A stretch of 64,000 nt of DNA, from contig UQCR01000021.1 in assembly GCA_900539655.1 (NCBI GenBank), positions 10,588 to 74,587 on the forward strand, read 5' to 3'. Below are positions 25,993 through 34,314 of the stretch, piece by piece (the stretch's first letter is position 1; each line of letters starts with the position of its first letter). Under the pieces are notes generated by a model. The model saw only the letters and a list, made by a program, of their open reading frames with translations, was not told the origin of the DNA and made no database searches. This DNA is from an uncultured Robinsoniella sp. GTDB lineage: Bacteria > Bacillota > Clostridia > Lachnospirales > Lachnospiraceae. The position numbers and the translations under genes were made by a program.

Positions 25993-27237
25993 ATGAAAGA
26001 TAAAAAAATGTCGATTAAAACCAGCATTTTGTGGAATACCTGGGGAAGTCTGGTTTATCTGGGGTGCCAATGGCTTTTAAGCGTTTTGGTGATCCGTATC
26101 TCCGGATTTGAAAATTCCGGTATTCTGACACTGGCTATGTCTATTACAAACATGTTCTATAGTATAGCAGTATATGGGATGCGTACATTCCAGGTGGCGG
26201 ATACGGAGAATGAATATGCTCAGGGAACCTATGTGATAAGCAGGATCGTCACCGGGGGGGCCGCATTTATTCTGTGTACGGCATTTGTGGCTGCTAACCG
26301 GTATGATCAGGTATCCGGCATCAGTATTGTCATTTATATGATTTTCCGTCTGGGAGAAGCCCTTTTTGATGTCTATGCCGGATTTTTCCAGAAATACTGG
26401 CGTATGGATTACCTGGGAAAATCTATGGTCATTCGTGGAGTGGCAATGCTGGGCTCCTATACCATTTTTCTGGGAATATTCCAATGTCTGCCGGTTGCCT
26501 TTGGGGCAATGGCGGTATCCACGTTTCTCGTGATTTTATTATATGACCGCAGGCATGTGAAAAGGATTACTTCAATAAAATTTGATGGCAATTTTAAAAA
26601 GGTACAGGAATTACTGATCCGGTGTTTTCCGTTAGTGGTATATTTGTTTCTAAATGCCGGAATCAGTTCTATTCCAAGGTATTTTCTGGAGAAATTCTCA
26701 GGAAATGACAAGCTGGGCGTTTATGCGGCAATTGCAGCACCGACTCTGGTAGTGCAGATGGCATCCACATACATTTTTAATCCTTTTGTAACAGCTTTTG
26801 CAGAAAAGTACCACGCAGGTGACCGGGATGGGTTCTGGAAACTGCTGTTTACTTGCGTGAAGGTGGTCACAGCAGTGTCGGTTGTGGCGTTGGCCGGAGC
26901 CGCACTTTTAGGGAAATGGGGTCTTTTGCTGTTAATAGGGGAAAAAATACTGCCCTATACGGGGCTTTTACTGCCCCTGGTAGTCTGTACCATACTCACA
27001 GCATTCAGCTGGCTGTTGTGTGGCGTACTCACAGTCGTGAAGGATTTTAAAGGCTTGATTATCAGCAATGTAGCGGCTGTTGTATCCGGTTCTGTGGCCT
27101 CGGTAATATTTATACGCCTGTGGGGCATGCAGGGGACAAGTTTTGCCACGATTCTGGGTCTTACGGTGGAGATTGTGCTGCTGTTTGTATTTTTGCAGAA
27201 AAGGATCGGGAATTCGGCAGCGTTGTCAAGATCTTGA
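25993..27237 (+). CDS. Wzx/TacF-like polysaccharide flippase
   Basis: A 414-residue protein with about twelve membrane helices, of the MOP superfamily (oligosaccharide flippases). No single motif is decisive, but the even helix spacing, the short loops and the conserved Gly/Pro-rich second half fit. Position directly after licD suggests it moves the phosphocholine-bearing teichoic acid chain on undecaprenyl pyrophosphate across the membrane, as TacF does in pneumococcus, where it discriminates choline-loaded chains. The alternative is a general Wzx for another repeat unit of the cluster. AAGGGATG precedes the start. Confidence 0.82.
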   Translation: MKDKKMSIKTSILWNTWGSLVYLGCQWLLSVLVIRISGFENSGILTLAMSITNMFYSIAVYGMRTFQVADTENEYAQGTYVISRIVTGGAAFILCTAFVAANRYDQVSGISIVIYMIFRLGEALFDVYAGFFQKYWRMDYLGKSMVIRGVAMLGSYTIFLGIFQCLPVAFGAMAVSTFLVILLYDRRHVKRITSIKFDGNFKKVQELLIRCFPLVVYLFLNAGISSIPRYFLEKFSGNDKLGVYAAIAAPTLVVQMASTYIFNPFVTAFAEKYHAGDRDGFWKLLFTCVKVVTAVSVVALAGAALLGKWGLLLLIGEKILPYTGLLLPLVVCTILTAFSWLLCGVLTVVKDFKGLIISNVAAVVSGSVASVIFIRLWGMQGTSFATILGLTVEIVLLFVFLQKRIGNSAALSRS

Positions 27238-27251
27238 TTTTATGATACAAT
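27223..27251 (+). promoter_or_regulatory. Promoter at the start of the surface-polymer cluster
   Basis: TTGTCA (27223-27228), 17-base spacer, TACAAT (27246-27251), five of six in both hexamers. The -35 overlaps the end of the flippase gene. Predicted transcription start is near 27258. Confidence 0.65.
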
Positions 27252-27275
27252 GACTCGAACTTTCTATTAGTGCTG

Positions 27276-27297
27276 TACCGCAGACCTGTCTGCGGTA
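27276..27297 (+). promoter_or_regulatory. Leader hairpin before the first glycosyltransferase
   Basis: TACCGCAGAC-CT-GTCTGCGGTA is a perfect 10+2+10 inverted repeat beginning about 18 bases after the predicted transcription start. No U-tract follows; the ribosome site AGGAGG comes directly after. The right arm continues as CTGCGGTATGCA, which recurs before tagD at 39198. Confidence 0.5.
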
Positions 27298-27313
27298 TGC
27301 AGGAGGAATTAAA

Positions 27314-28108
27314 ATGAAAGAATATGTTAAACACACATTTGCTATATGTGCCTATGGGGACAGCCCCTATCTTCCGGCATGCATCCGTTCGCTGAAAAAG
27401 CAGTCCTGTCCAAGCAGAATTATTATGGTGACCTCTACACCCAGTTCCTATATAGAACAAATCTGTAGGGAGAATGACATTTTACTGTATATAAATACTG
27501 GGGAAAATGGAATTATCCAGGACTGGAATTACGCATATGAAAAGGCAGAAACGCCATATGTAACCATTGCGCATCAGGATGATATCTATCATGAAACATA
27601 TACTTGGAACCTGTGCAGTATGATGGATCAGGCAAGGCGGCCACTTATTTTTTTCTCTGATTACGGGGAAATCAGAAATGGGAAGATAGTGGTATCTAAT
27701 ACATTGTTAAAAGTAAAGCGTCTGATGCTGATACCAATGGAAATAAAAGCCTCCAGAAACAGCAGGTTTATCCGAAGAAGAATACTTTCCCTGGGTTCAC
27801 CGATTTGCTGCCCCTCCGTGGGATTTGCAAAAGAAAATCTGAAAACACCTGTGTTTTTGCCGGGATTTAGGAGCAATGAAGACTGGCAGGCGTGGGAGAA
27901 GATTTCCAGAGAGGAAGGGGCTTTTCTTTACTGTAAGAAGAGGCTTGTGTATCACCGCATCCATGAGGCATCTGCGACCACCAGGATTATAGAAGACACG
28001 GGCAGACGGGAAGAGGATATAGCCATGTTCCGTAAATTTTGGCCTTTGCCTGTGGCAAAGCTGCTGTCAACTGTTTACGGGAAAAGTGAAGAATCAAATA
28101 ATATGTAG
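27314..28108 (+). CDS. Family 2 glycosyltransferase
   Basis: A 264-residue cytoplasmic GT-A enzyme. AICAYGDSPYLPACIRSLKKQ is the N-terminal nucleotide-binding region, and AHQDDIY the metal-binding Asp pair. AGGAGGAATTAAAA precedes the start. There is no membrane anchor apart from a mildly basic C-terminus. It is the first gene after a promoter and leader hairpin and opens the polymer cluster; the sugar it moves cannot be told. Confidence 0.83.
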   Translation: MKEYVKHTFAICAYGDSPYLPACIRSLKKQSCPSRIIMVTSTPSSYIEQICRENDILLYINTGENGIIQDWNYAYEKAETPYVTIAHQDDIYHETYTWNLCSMMDQARRPLIFFSDYGEIRNGKIVVSNTLLKVKRLMLIPMEIKASRNSRFIRRRILSLGSPICCPSVGFAKENLKTPVFLPGFRSNEDWQAWEKISREEGAFLYCKKRLVYHRIHEASATTRIIEDTGRREEDIAMFRKFWPLPVAKLLSTVYGKSEESNNM

Positions 28109-28121
28109 TTGGGGAGCACCT

Positions 28122-28811
28122 ATGAAGAAACTGATTATTATACCAGCCTATAACGAAGGCGCCAGTATTTATACAACTGTCCGAAGTATCCAGGAACAGG
28201 CACCGGATTATGATTATGTCATAATCAATGACTGTTCCACAGATAACACCAGGGCACTTTGTGAAGAATATGGATTTTCCGTGATTCATCTGCCGGTCAA
28301 TCTGGGGATTGGAGGGGCAGTGCAGACTGGTCTTCTCTATGCGGCTTCCAGAGGATATGATCTGGCGGTGCAGATGGATGGAGACGGGCAGCATGATGCC
28401 CGGTTCTTAAAAGAGATGGAGCAAAGCCTCATCCGGAATCAGTATGATATGGTGATCGGATCCAGATTTATAGAAAAACAGGGATTTCAGTCTTCTGGAA
28501 TCCGAAGAATGGGAATCCGTTATTTTTCATGGCTGATTTATGCACTGACCAGGGTGAGGATTACAGATCCGACATCCGGGATGCGTATGATGAGCCATAA
28601 TGTAATCGAAGACTTTACCAGGGATTATCCCAAGGATTATCCGGAGCCTGAAAGTGCAGTTGCAATTATTAAGGCAGGCAGGAAAGTCAGTGAGGTTCCG
28701 GTTGTGATGAAACAGCGTGAGGAAGGGGTATCTTCCATATCACCTTTGAAATCGGTGTATTATATGATCAAGGTAACGCTGGCAATTTTTATGGCGGCGT
28801 GGAGAGGCTAG
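28122..28811 (+). CDS. Dolichol-phosphate-mannose-synthase-type glycosyltransferase
   Basis: A 230-residue GT2 enzyme: PAYNEGASI, NDCSTDNT (D37) and the DxD motif MDGDGQHD (D86/D88), with GSRF and TDPTSGMR downstream. Such enzymes load one sugar onto polyprenyl phosphate for later use outside the membrane. The frame is open to 28086, but ATG 28122 follows GGGGAG and matches family starts. The next gene is DUF2304, the usual membrane partner of this enzyme class, and then a DUF2142 GT-C-like protein, so the three may form a lipid-linked sugar decoration unit. Confidence 0.87.
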   Translation: MKKLIIIPAYNEGASIYTTVRSIQEQAPDYDYVIINDCSTDNTRALCEEYGFSVIHLPVNLGIGGAVQTGLLYAASRGYDLAVQMDGDGQHDARFLKEMEQSLIRNQYDMVIGSRFIEKQGFQSSGIRRMGIRYFSWLIYALTRVRITDPTSGMRMMSHNVIEDFTRDYPKDYPEPESAVAIIKAGRKVSEVPVVMKQREEGVSSISPLKSVYYMIKVTLAIFMAAWRG

Positions 28812-28896
28812 TAGCAAGAAACCAAAGTCTGATCAACAGGCAGGTCATTAATATGGAAGCTTTAGATACTGAGCGTATAGAATGAGAGGTGTGGAT

Positions 28897-29316
28897 ATGA
28901 GTATCAGATCGCAGATGATCATCATGCTAGCTGTTGCTGCAGCACTTATTGTGCTGGCATGTATGGTAAAAAGAAGAACCATAAGTTTAAGATATGCATT
29001 GCCCTGGACGTTACTGGCAATCGGTGTTACGGTATTGACCTGTTTTCCGGGGCTGACCGAAAGGTTAACGAATCTGCTGGGAGTGTCCCTGCCGGTAAAT
29101 ATGATATTTTTTATGGGTTTTTGTTTTTCACTGGTCATTATTTTCTCCTTAAGCCTTGCAGTTTCCAGGCTTTCAAAACGGGTGAAAGATCTCGCCCAAC
29201 ACCAGGCGCTGCTGGAACGGACGATGCAGGAAATGCAGGAAATGCAGGGGAAAGAACTGGGATCTAAAAACAAGGAATTAAAGGATATGAAAATAGGGGA
29301 GCAGGTAAATGTATAG
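28897..29316 (+). CDS. DUF2304 small membrane protein
   Basis: About 139 residues: three hydrophobic segments in the first 95, then a coiled-coil tail containing a short MQE repeat (29226-29249 is a 9-base tandem repeat) and many Glu and Lys. This fits DUF2304, which normally follows a DPM-type glycosyltransferase and may anchor it or help turn the lipid-linked sugar over. ATG 28897 follows GAGAGGTG; an in-frame ATG at 28882 lies upstream of that site. The last eight bases overlap the next gene. Confidence 0.8.
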   Translation: MSIRSQMIIMLAVAAALIVLACMVKRRTISLRYALPWTLLAIGVTVLTCFPGLTERLTNLLGVSLPVNMIFFMGFCFSLVIIFSLSLAVSRLSKRVKDLAQHQALLERTMQEMQEMQGKELGSKNKELKDMKIGEQVNV

Positions 29317-31306
29317 GGAGAAGAATAAAAGTAAGCAGAGTATTATCTTTCCGATACTGATCATTGTGGTTTTCCTGATGTTGATCTTCCATACGGTATT
29401 GATGTATCAGGAATACGTCAGTCCCAATCTGGACCGTCCAAGAGAGATTTATAAAATAGGGAGCAACAAAAGGGTAACCGGTGAGATCACTAAAGATACA
29501 AAGATAGAGCAGAGCTTCACCATGGAGCAAGTGGATTTTTCCGGTATCCGTCTTACTTTTGCCACTTATGACAGAAAAAACACCTCTCATCTAAATATAC
29601 AGCTGAAAAATAAAACTACTGGAATGATGCTTGGAAACTGGGATATATCCAGTGAGGATTTAAAAGATAATACTCCTGTGGAACTGGTTCTGAAAAATAC
29701 GGTTGAAGTAAAAGAAAAAGAAGAATATATCATAACGATTGCCTCTGAGGATGCGGCTGCGGGAAATGCAGTTACGGTATACCAATCGGATAAGTCAGTA
29801 AAAGGGCAGAAGTTGATTGTGGGAAGAGAAAAAAAAGAAGGAAGCCTGCATGTGACCTTTACTTATGGTGACCAGTCTTATCTGAGGATTTATTTTGTAG
29901 GAATAACGGTAGTCCTGTTTGCAATGCTGGTTTTAACATGGTTTTTGGGATACGGTATGAAGTGGGAAGCCCACAGGCTGTTCCTTTTAATGGGAATCTG
30001 CCTGGGCGTGCTCTATATCTTTATCCTTCCGCCTTATTCAACACCGGATGAGCAGGCGCATATCTATACTGCATATGCATTTTCTAACAGCCTGATGGGA
30101 AAAGAAGCGGTAAATGAAGACGGCAATACCATAGCAAGGGAAGAAGACCTTTTAATGGGAGTTTTGGAGAAACGCCCGGATACGGAAACGTACGGCATGG
30201 TGGCTGATCATCTCTTTGATACAGCTGGCGGGAAGGAACTGTCTGCATTTCCAGGCGGTCCGCTGTCCGGTGTTCCGGGATTCGTATATACCCCGCAGAT
30301 TATCGGGATTTCTCTTGCCCGTCTGCTGAATATAGGTAACGTAGGGCTATTGATGATAGGAAGGCTGTTTGCATTGGCTTTTTATCTGTTGTGCGGATAT
30401 TTTGCAGTGAAGAAGATGCCATTTGCAAAAGTGCTGATGGTCACGGTTTTATTACTGCCCATATCCCTGGAATTAGGAGGCTCTTTTTCTTACGACTCCT
30501 TTATTATAGGGGTTTGTGCCTGGTTTACCGGACATTGCCTGTATCTTGCCTATGAAAAGAACAAGGTTCTGCGCTCAGACTGGATATTATTAATTATCCT
30601 GGCAGTTTTAATGTCACCCTGCAAGATTGTCTATGTGCTTTTATGCCTGCTGGTACTTTTGATCCCGGTGAAAAAGTCTGCAACCAGAATAGGGTGCATA
30701 CTGGGAAGGTTAAGCGTTTGCGCAGGGGGCTTGCTGTCCCTGGCAGTCGTCCGGCTCGTTACCATGACAGAATATTTGAGCAGACAGGAAAATACTTTGT
30801 CTTATATAGAAACTTCCGGGTACACTCTAAGTGAGTTGTTATCACAGCCGCTTACGATTATCCAGATGTATTATGATTCATTCCGTAAATATGGGGATTT
30901 TTATTTTGAAACAATGATGGGGGGTCAACTGGGCTGGCTGGATATCCAAATCTCCGATGTTCTGATTTTTGCCCTGGCGATTATATTGGTTCTGGCTGTG
31001 CTTGCAAAAGAGAAAGAACCGTTTTATCTGGAAAAAAAGGATAAGTGGATTATGGCGCTGATCAGTGCAGGAGTGATTGGGGCGCTGATGATGGTATTTT
31101 TATTAACCTGGACCCCATATGGATCTAAAGTCATTGAAGGAACCCAGGGAAGGTATTTCCTTCCGGTGCTGCCTCTTGTGGTACTTCTGCTGCGTAACAG
31201 GAACCTGACTCTGAAGAAAAGTATAAACATGAATCTGATTATGAGCGTTGGATTGATACAGTTTATGGTAGTCTGGGAAATATTCCAAAAAGTCATAACA
31301 AGATAG
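29309..31306 (+). CDS. DUF2142 polytopic membrane protein (GT-C-like)
   Basis: A 665-residue protein. One membrane helix (about residues 11-30) is followed by an outer beta-rich domain (about 45-195) and then about ten more helices. PPYSTPDEQAHI after the second helix is the DUF2142 hallmark and resembles the acidic catalytic loop of GT-C glycosyltransferases that use polyprenyl-phosphate sugars. It directly follows the DPM-type enzyme and DUF2304 and overlaps the latter by eight bases, so it is the likely enzyme that uses their lipid-linked sugar outside the cell. Target polymer unknown. Confidence 0.82.
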   Translation: MYREKNKSKQSIIFPILIIVVFLMLIFHTVLMYQEYVSPNLDRPREIYKIGSNKRVTGEITKDTKIEQSFTMEQVDFSGIRLTFATYDRKNTSHLNIQLKNKTTGMMLGNWDISSEDLKDNTPVELVLKNTVEVKEKEEYIITIASEDAAAGNAVTVYQSDKSVKGQKLIVGREKKEGSLHVTFTYGDQSYLRIYFVGITVVLFAMLVLTWFLGYGMKWEAHRLFLLMGICLGVLYIFILPPYSTPDEQAHIYTAYAFSNSLMGKEAVNEDGNTIAREEDLLMGVLEKRPDTETYGMVADHLFDTAGGKELSAFPGGPLSGVPGFVYTPQIIGISLARLLNIGNVGLLMIGRLFALAFYLLCGYFAVKKMPFAKVLMVTVLLLPISLELGGSFSYDSFIIGVCAWFTGHCLYLAYEKNKVLRSDWILLIILAVLMSPCKIVYVLLCLLVLLIPVKKSATRIGCILGRLSVCAGGLLSLAVVRLVTMTEYLSRQENTLSYIETSGYTLSELLSQPLTIIQMYYDSFRKYGDFYFETMMGGQLGWLDIQISDVLIFALAIILVLAVLAKEKEPFYLEKKDKWIMALISAGVIGALMMVFLLTWTPYGSKVIEGTQGRYFLPVLPLVVLLLRNRNLTLKKSINMNLIMSVGLIQFMVVWEIFQKVITR

Positions 31307-31342
31307 TCTTATATGTACATGAAAATAAAGGAGAATAAAAAC

Positions 31343-32197
31343 ATGAAAATTTTAGTAACAGGATGCAACGGACAATTAGGAAGAGCAATTAATCAGCAGT
31401 ATGCAAACGATTCGGATGTGGAAATCATTAATACGGATGTATTCCAGCCAGATGTGATGGAACTGGATATCACGGACATTAACAAGGTTCTGTCTACTAT
31501 TGAGGAAGTAAAGCCGGATGTAATTGTTAACTGTGCGGCTCATACTGCGGTAGATCTCTGTGAATCCCAACAGGATGCGGCATACCGGATCAATGCCATC
31601 GGTCCCAGAAACTTAAGTATAGCTGCTTCTAAAGTTGGGGCTAAAATGGTACATGTTTCTACCGACTATGTATTTGAAGGAAACGGATCGAAACCATATA
31701 TGGAATTTGATACGCCGAATCCCCAGGGAATGTACGGTGCGACAAAACTGGCGGGAGAACAGTTTGTTCAGCAGTTTGCGAAAGAATACTTTATTATACG
31801 TACTGCATGGCTTTATGGAGAAGGTAAGAATTTTGTGAAAACCATGCTTCGCCTTGCAGAGACAAACGATACGGTAAGGGTAGTGGGAGATCAGTATGGA
31901 ACGCCTACCAGCGCGGTAGAACTGGCAAAAGCAATTAAATACCTCATTCCTACCTCTAATTATGGGATTTTCCACGGTACCTGTGAGGGCATGTGCAGCT
32001 GGGCAGATTTTGCAAAAGAAATTTTCCGTCTTGCGGGTAAGGATACAAAGGTGGATTATATAACAACTGCCGAATACCCCACACCGGCAGTTCGTCCGGC
32101 ATATTCGGTACTGGAAAACTATATGCTCAAGCTTACAACTGACTTCAGCTTTGCATCCTGGGAAGATGCCCTGGCTGCATATATGAAGACACTGTAG
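31343..32197 (+). CDS. rfbD: dTDP-4-dehydrorhamnose reductase
   Basis: A 284-residue extended short-chain dehydrogenase. The NADPH loop is GCNGQLG at residues 7-13, with HVSTDYVF and the catalytic YGATK (Y131, K135). It reduces dTDP-4-keto-L-rhamnose to dTDP-L-rhamnose, the last step of rhamnose activation. ATG 31343 follows AAAGGAG; the in-frame ATG at 31313 is too far upstream. The other three rhamnose genes (rmlA, rmlB, rmlC) are not in the window and must be elsewhere. Its presence means rhamnose is likely in the polymer, in keeping with a GH106-like enzyme at the window start. Confidence 0.93.
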   Translation: MKILVTGCNGQLGRAINQQYANDSDVEIINTDVFQPDVMELDITDINKVLSTIEEVKPDVIVNCAAHTAVDLCESQQDAAYRINAIGPRNLSIAASKVGAKMVHVSTDYVFEGNGSKPYMEFDTPNPQGMYGATKLAGEQFVQQFAKEYFIIRTAWLYGEGKNFVKTMLRLAETNDTVRVVGDQYGTPTSAVELAKAIKYLIPTSNYGIFHGTCEGMCSWADFAKEIFRLAGKDTKVDYITTAEYPTPAVRPAYSVLENYMLKLTTDFSFASWEDALAAYMKTL

Positions 32198-32330
32198 TAG
32201 TTTCGTAAAGGGCGGTGCATCACCTGTACAGTCCGTTAAAAGACGCTGAACATGAAATGGCAGGCACGATAGCCAACTGCGGCTTTTGGTTTGCGAAATA
32301 CTTATATAAAGAAGAAAAAGGTGGTAGGAC

Positions 32331-33368
32331 GTGTATCTGGTAAAAGCCTTACTCATCCTCCTGTGGTTTGCAGTAATTCCGGTGTGTATCGGCATGCTGT
32401 TTACCCGGGTGGAAGACAGAGAAAAAAATAGTTTAAAAATGGCGGCGCTGTATGGTTATATAACAATGTTTGCCGTGTTTGAAGTGCTGGCACTTCCCCT
32501 GATCTTTGCAGAGGTCAGTTTTCATATACTGATGTATGCCTATGGAGGAAGTATGCTGCTGCTAGCAGTGGTTTCCATTATTTTAAATGTCAGAAGAACC
32601 AAAGAGATGGTATTATTCCAGTTTAAGAGCGTGAAAGAAACGCCCTGGTCTGTCTATCTTGCCCTGATACTCATTGCAGTGCAGATAGGTGCATACCTGA
32701 TTTTCAGGCTGGATGATCTGGATGATGCTTTTTACGTAGCTACGGCTACTACTACCGTGCATACTAATGGGATGTTTCGCTTTGACGCCTATACGGGAGA
32801 CCTGTTGAAGAGCCTGCCATCCCGTTATGTGCTTTCTCCATTTCCAATTTTCCTGGCATTTATCAGTGAAAGTGTGCAGATGCATCCGGCGATTGTTGCA
32901 CATACAATCATGCCTGTATTTTTTATACCTTTGGCATACATCGTTTATTCTCTTCTGGGGCAGAAATTGTTTGGAGGAGACCGTAAAGCCACTGGGATAT
33001 TCCTGTGCTTCCTTTCTGTGATACACCTGTTTTCCTATTATTCCGTATACACTCAGGGGACGTTTATGCTTGTGCGGATCTGGCAGGGAAAAGCGGTTCT
33101 GGCGGCGATTCTGCTTCCGGCACTTTTTTATATGTGTATCCGTCTGTTGAAGGAAAAAGGCAGCCTTCGGGAATGGTCTTTGCTGCTGGGAATTCTGCTT
33201 TCCTGTTGTCTGGTATCTTCCATGGGAATTATGCTGGCGCCGATTATGGTGGGCATCTTCGCAATTCTGTATGGAATTGGGGGCAAAGACCCAGGAAAAT
33301 TTATAAAAGCAGTCATATGCTGCATTCCTTGTCTGATCTGTGCGGGAATGTATCTGTTGATACGTTAG
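32331..33368 (+). CDS. DUF6077-like polytopic membrane protein, N-terminal part
   Basis: A 345-residue protein with about nine membrane helices. The loop LDDLDDAFYVATATTTV near residue 130 is acidic and resembles the catalytic outer loop of GT-C enzymes. GTG 32331 is preceded by AGGTGG. The stop is an amber TAG at 33366-33368, and the frame stays open straight into the next gene, which is in the same frame and continues the membrane topology. The pair therefore looks like one roughly 620-residue protein split by a single stop. The 133-base gap before this gene shows nothing clear. Confidence 0.75.
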   Translation: MYLVKALLILLWFAVIPVCIGMLFTRVEDREKNSLKMAALYGYITMFAVFEVLALPLIFAEVSFHILMYAYGGSMLLLAVVSIILNVRRTKEMVLFQFKSVKETPWSVYLALILIAVQIGAYLIFRLDDLDDAFYVATATTTVHTNGMFRFDAYTGDLLKSLPSRYVLSPFPIFLAFISESVQMHPAIVAHTIMPVFFIPLAYIVYSLLGQKLFGGDRKATGIFLCFLSVIHLFSYYSVYTQGTFMLVRIWQGKAVLAAILLPALFYMCIRLLKEKGSLREWSLLLGILLSCCLVSSMGIMLAPIMVGIFAILYGIGGKDPGKFIKAVICCIPCLICAGMYLLIR

Positions 33369-33380
33369 GAGGCTGTATAC

Positions 33381-34190
33381 ATGCTGGAGATATTTGGATT
33401 GACATTAGAACGATACAGGATGTATGTAGCTGACAGCATGCATGTGGGATTATTTCTTGCAGCAATAATCTACATCGCCTGTAGCAAAGTGGAAAAAGAA
33501 AATAAAAAATTATTTGTAGGTTATGCAGTTACTTTCGGAGTGATCTGCTTCTGCCCTCTGACTGCTAAGATAATTATGGATTATTGCGTGGGAAGAGATG
33601 TTTACTGGAGAATGTTCTGGCTTCTGCCCATACCCCTTGTTCTGGCTTATGTAGGGGTTAGAGCCTGGTATTCACAGGATGGCAGACTTAAAAGAGCCCT
33701 TATGTTTGTGGCTTTGACTGGTGTTCTTGCTGTAACTGGAAATTTCGTCTATGTACCGGGAACCGTTCTTCATCAGACAGAGAATCTGCAGAAGCTGCCG
33801 TCGGCGGCAAATGCGGTCAGTGATATTATTGTGAAGAACCGAGGCGAAGGCGAGACGGTAAAAGCGGTAGTTCCCGATGATCTGGCAGGCTATATACGCC
33901 AGTACGATGCCAGCATTGGCCTGGCATATGGAAGAAAGGGAAAATACAGCAAGAGAGACAGGAAGATTCATGAACAGATGATAGCCGAAAATCCCAATTT
34001 CAGGATCATAATCAAGCAGGCGAGGAAGGCTGGATGCAATTATCTGGTGTATTACGACACACCGGATTCGAAAGAGAAAATAGAATCCAGAAAGTTTAAG
34101 GAAATTGGACAGACCAATGGTTATATAATCTATAAGGATACTGAACCGTTACCACAGAAAGAAGAGACAGCGAATACCAATACTACCTGA
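33381..34190 (+). CDS. DUF6077-like membrane protein, C-terminal part
   Basis: A 269-residue protein with about four membrane helices, then a soluble domain (from about residue 130, starting VYVPGTVLHQTENLQKLP) of the kind that follows the helices of many GT-C-like proteins. It is in the same frame as the preceding gene, twelve bases after the amber codon. The stop itself is part of TAGGAGG, a good ribosome site seven bases before ATG 33381, so the half can be translated by re-initiation. It may be a natural two-subunit version or a recent break. The function is not known. Confidence 0.72.
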   Translation: MLEIFGLTLERYRMYVADSMHVGLFLAAIIYIACSKVEKENKKLFVGYAVTFGVICFCPLTAKIIMDYCVGRDVYWRMFWLLPIPLVLAYVGVRAWYSQDGRLKRALMFVALTGVLAVTGNFVYVPGTVLHQTENLQKLPSAANAVSDIIVKNRGEGETVKAVVPDDLAGYIRQYDASIGLAYGRKGKYSKRDRKIHEQMIAENPNFRIIIKQARKAGCNYLVYYDTPDSKEKIESRKFKEIGQTNGYIIYKDTEPLPQKEETANTNTT

Positions 34191-34209
34191 GATTGCCACG
34201 TCTTTTTTG

Positions 34210-34238
34210 TTGAATTTTTGTAAATTTTGTTGTAAGAT
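34210..34238 (+). promoter_or_regulatory. Weak candidate promoter before the sugar-phosphate transferase gene
   Basis: TTGAAT (34210-34215), 17-base spacer, TAAGAT (34233-34238), four of six in each hexamer. The 124-base gap here is A+T-rich; a T-run at 34203 has no clear hairpin. Confidence 0.3.
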
Positions 34239-34314
34239 AGAGTCTGGTACAGCATTACTGGTAACGAAGTATGAGTATAAAGAACCATTGAAAAATAAAG
34301 AGGGGTAAATATTA

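Noticed and set aside
27228..27239. TCAAGATCTTGA palindrome followed by TTTT as a terminator of the flippase gene
   Set aside because: A continuous 12-base palindrome cannot form a hairpin with a proper loop, and it lies within the promoter spacer.
31613..32395. A 260-codon minus-strand open frame across rfbD
   Set aside because: Opposite strand of a clear RmlD gene, Cys/His/Phe-rich low-quality product, no start signal.
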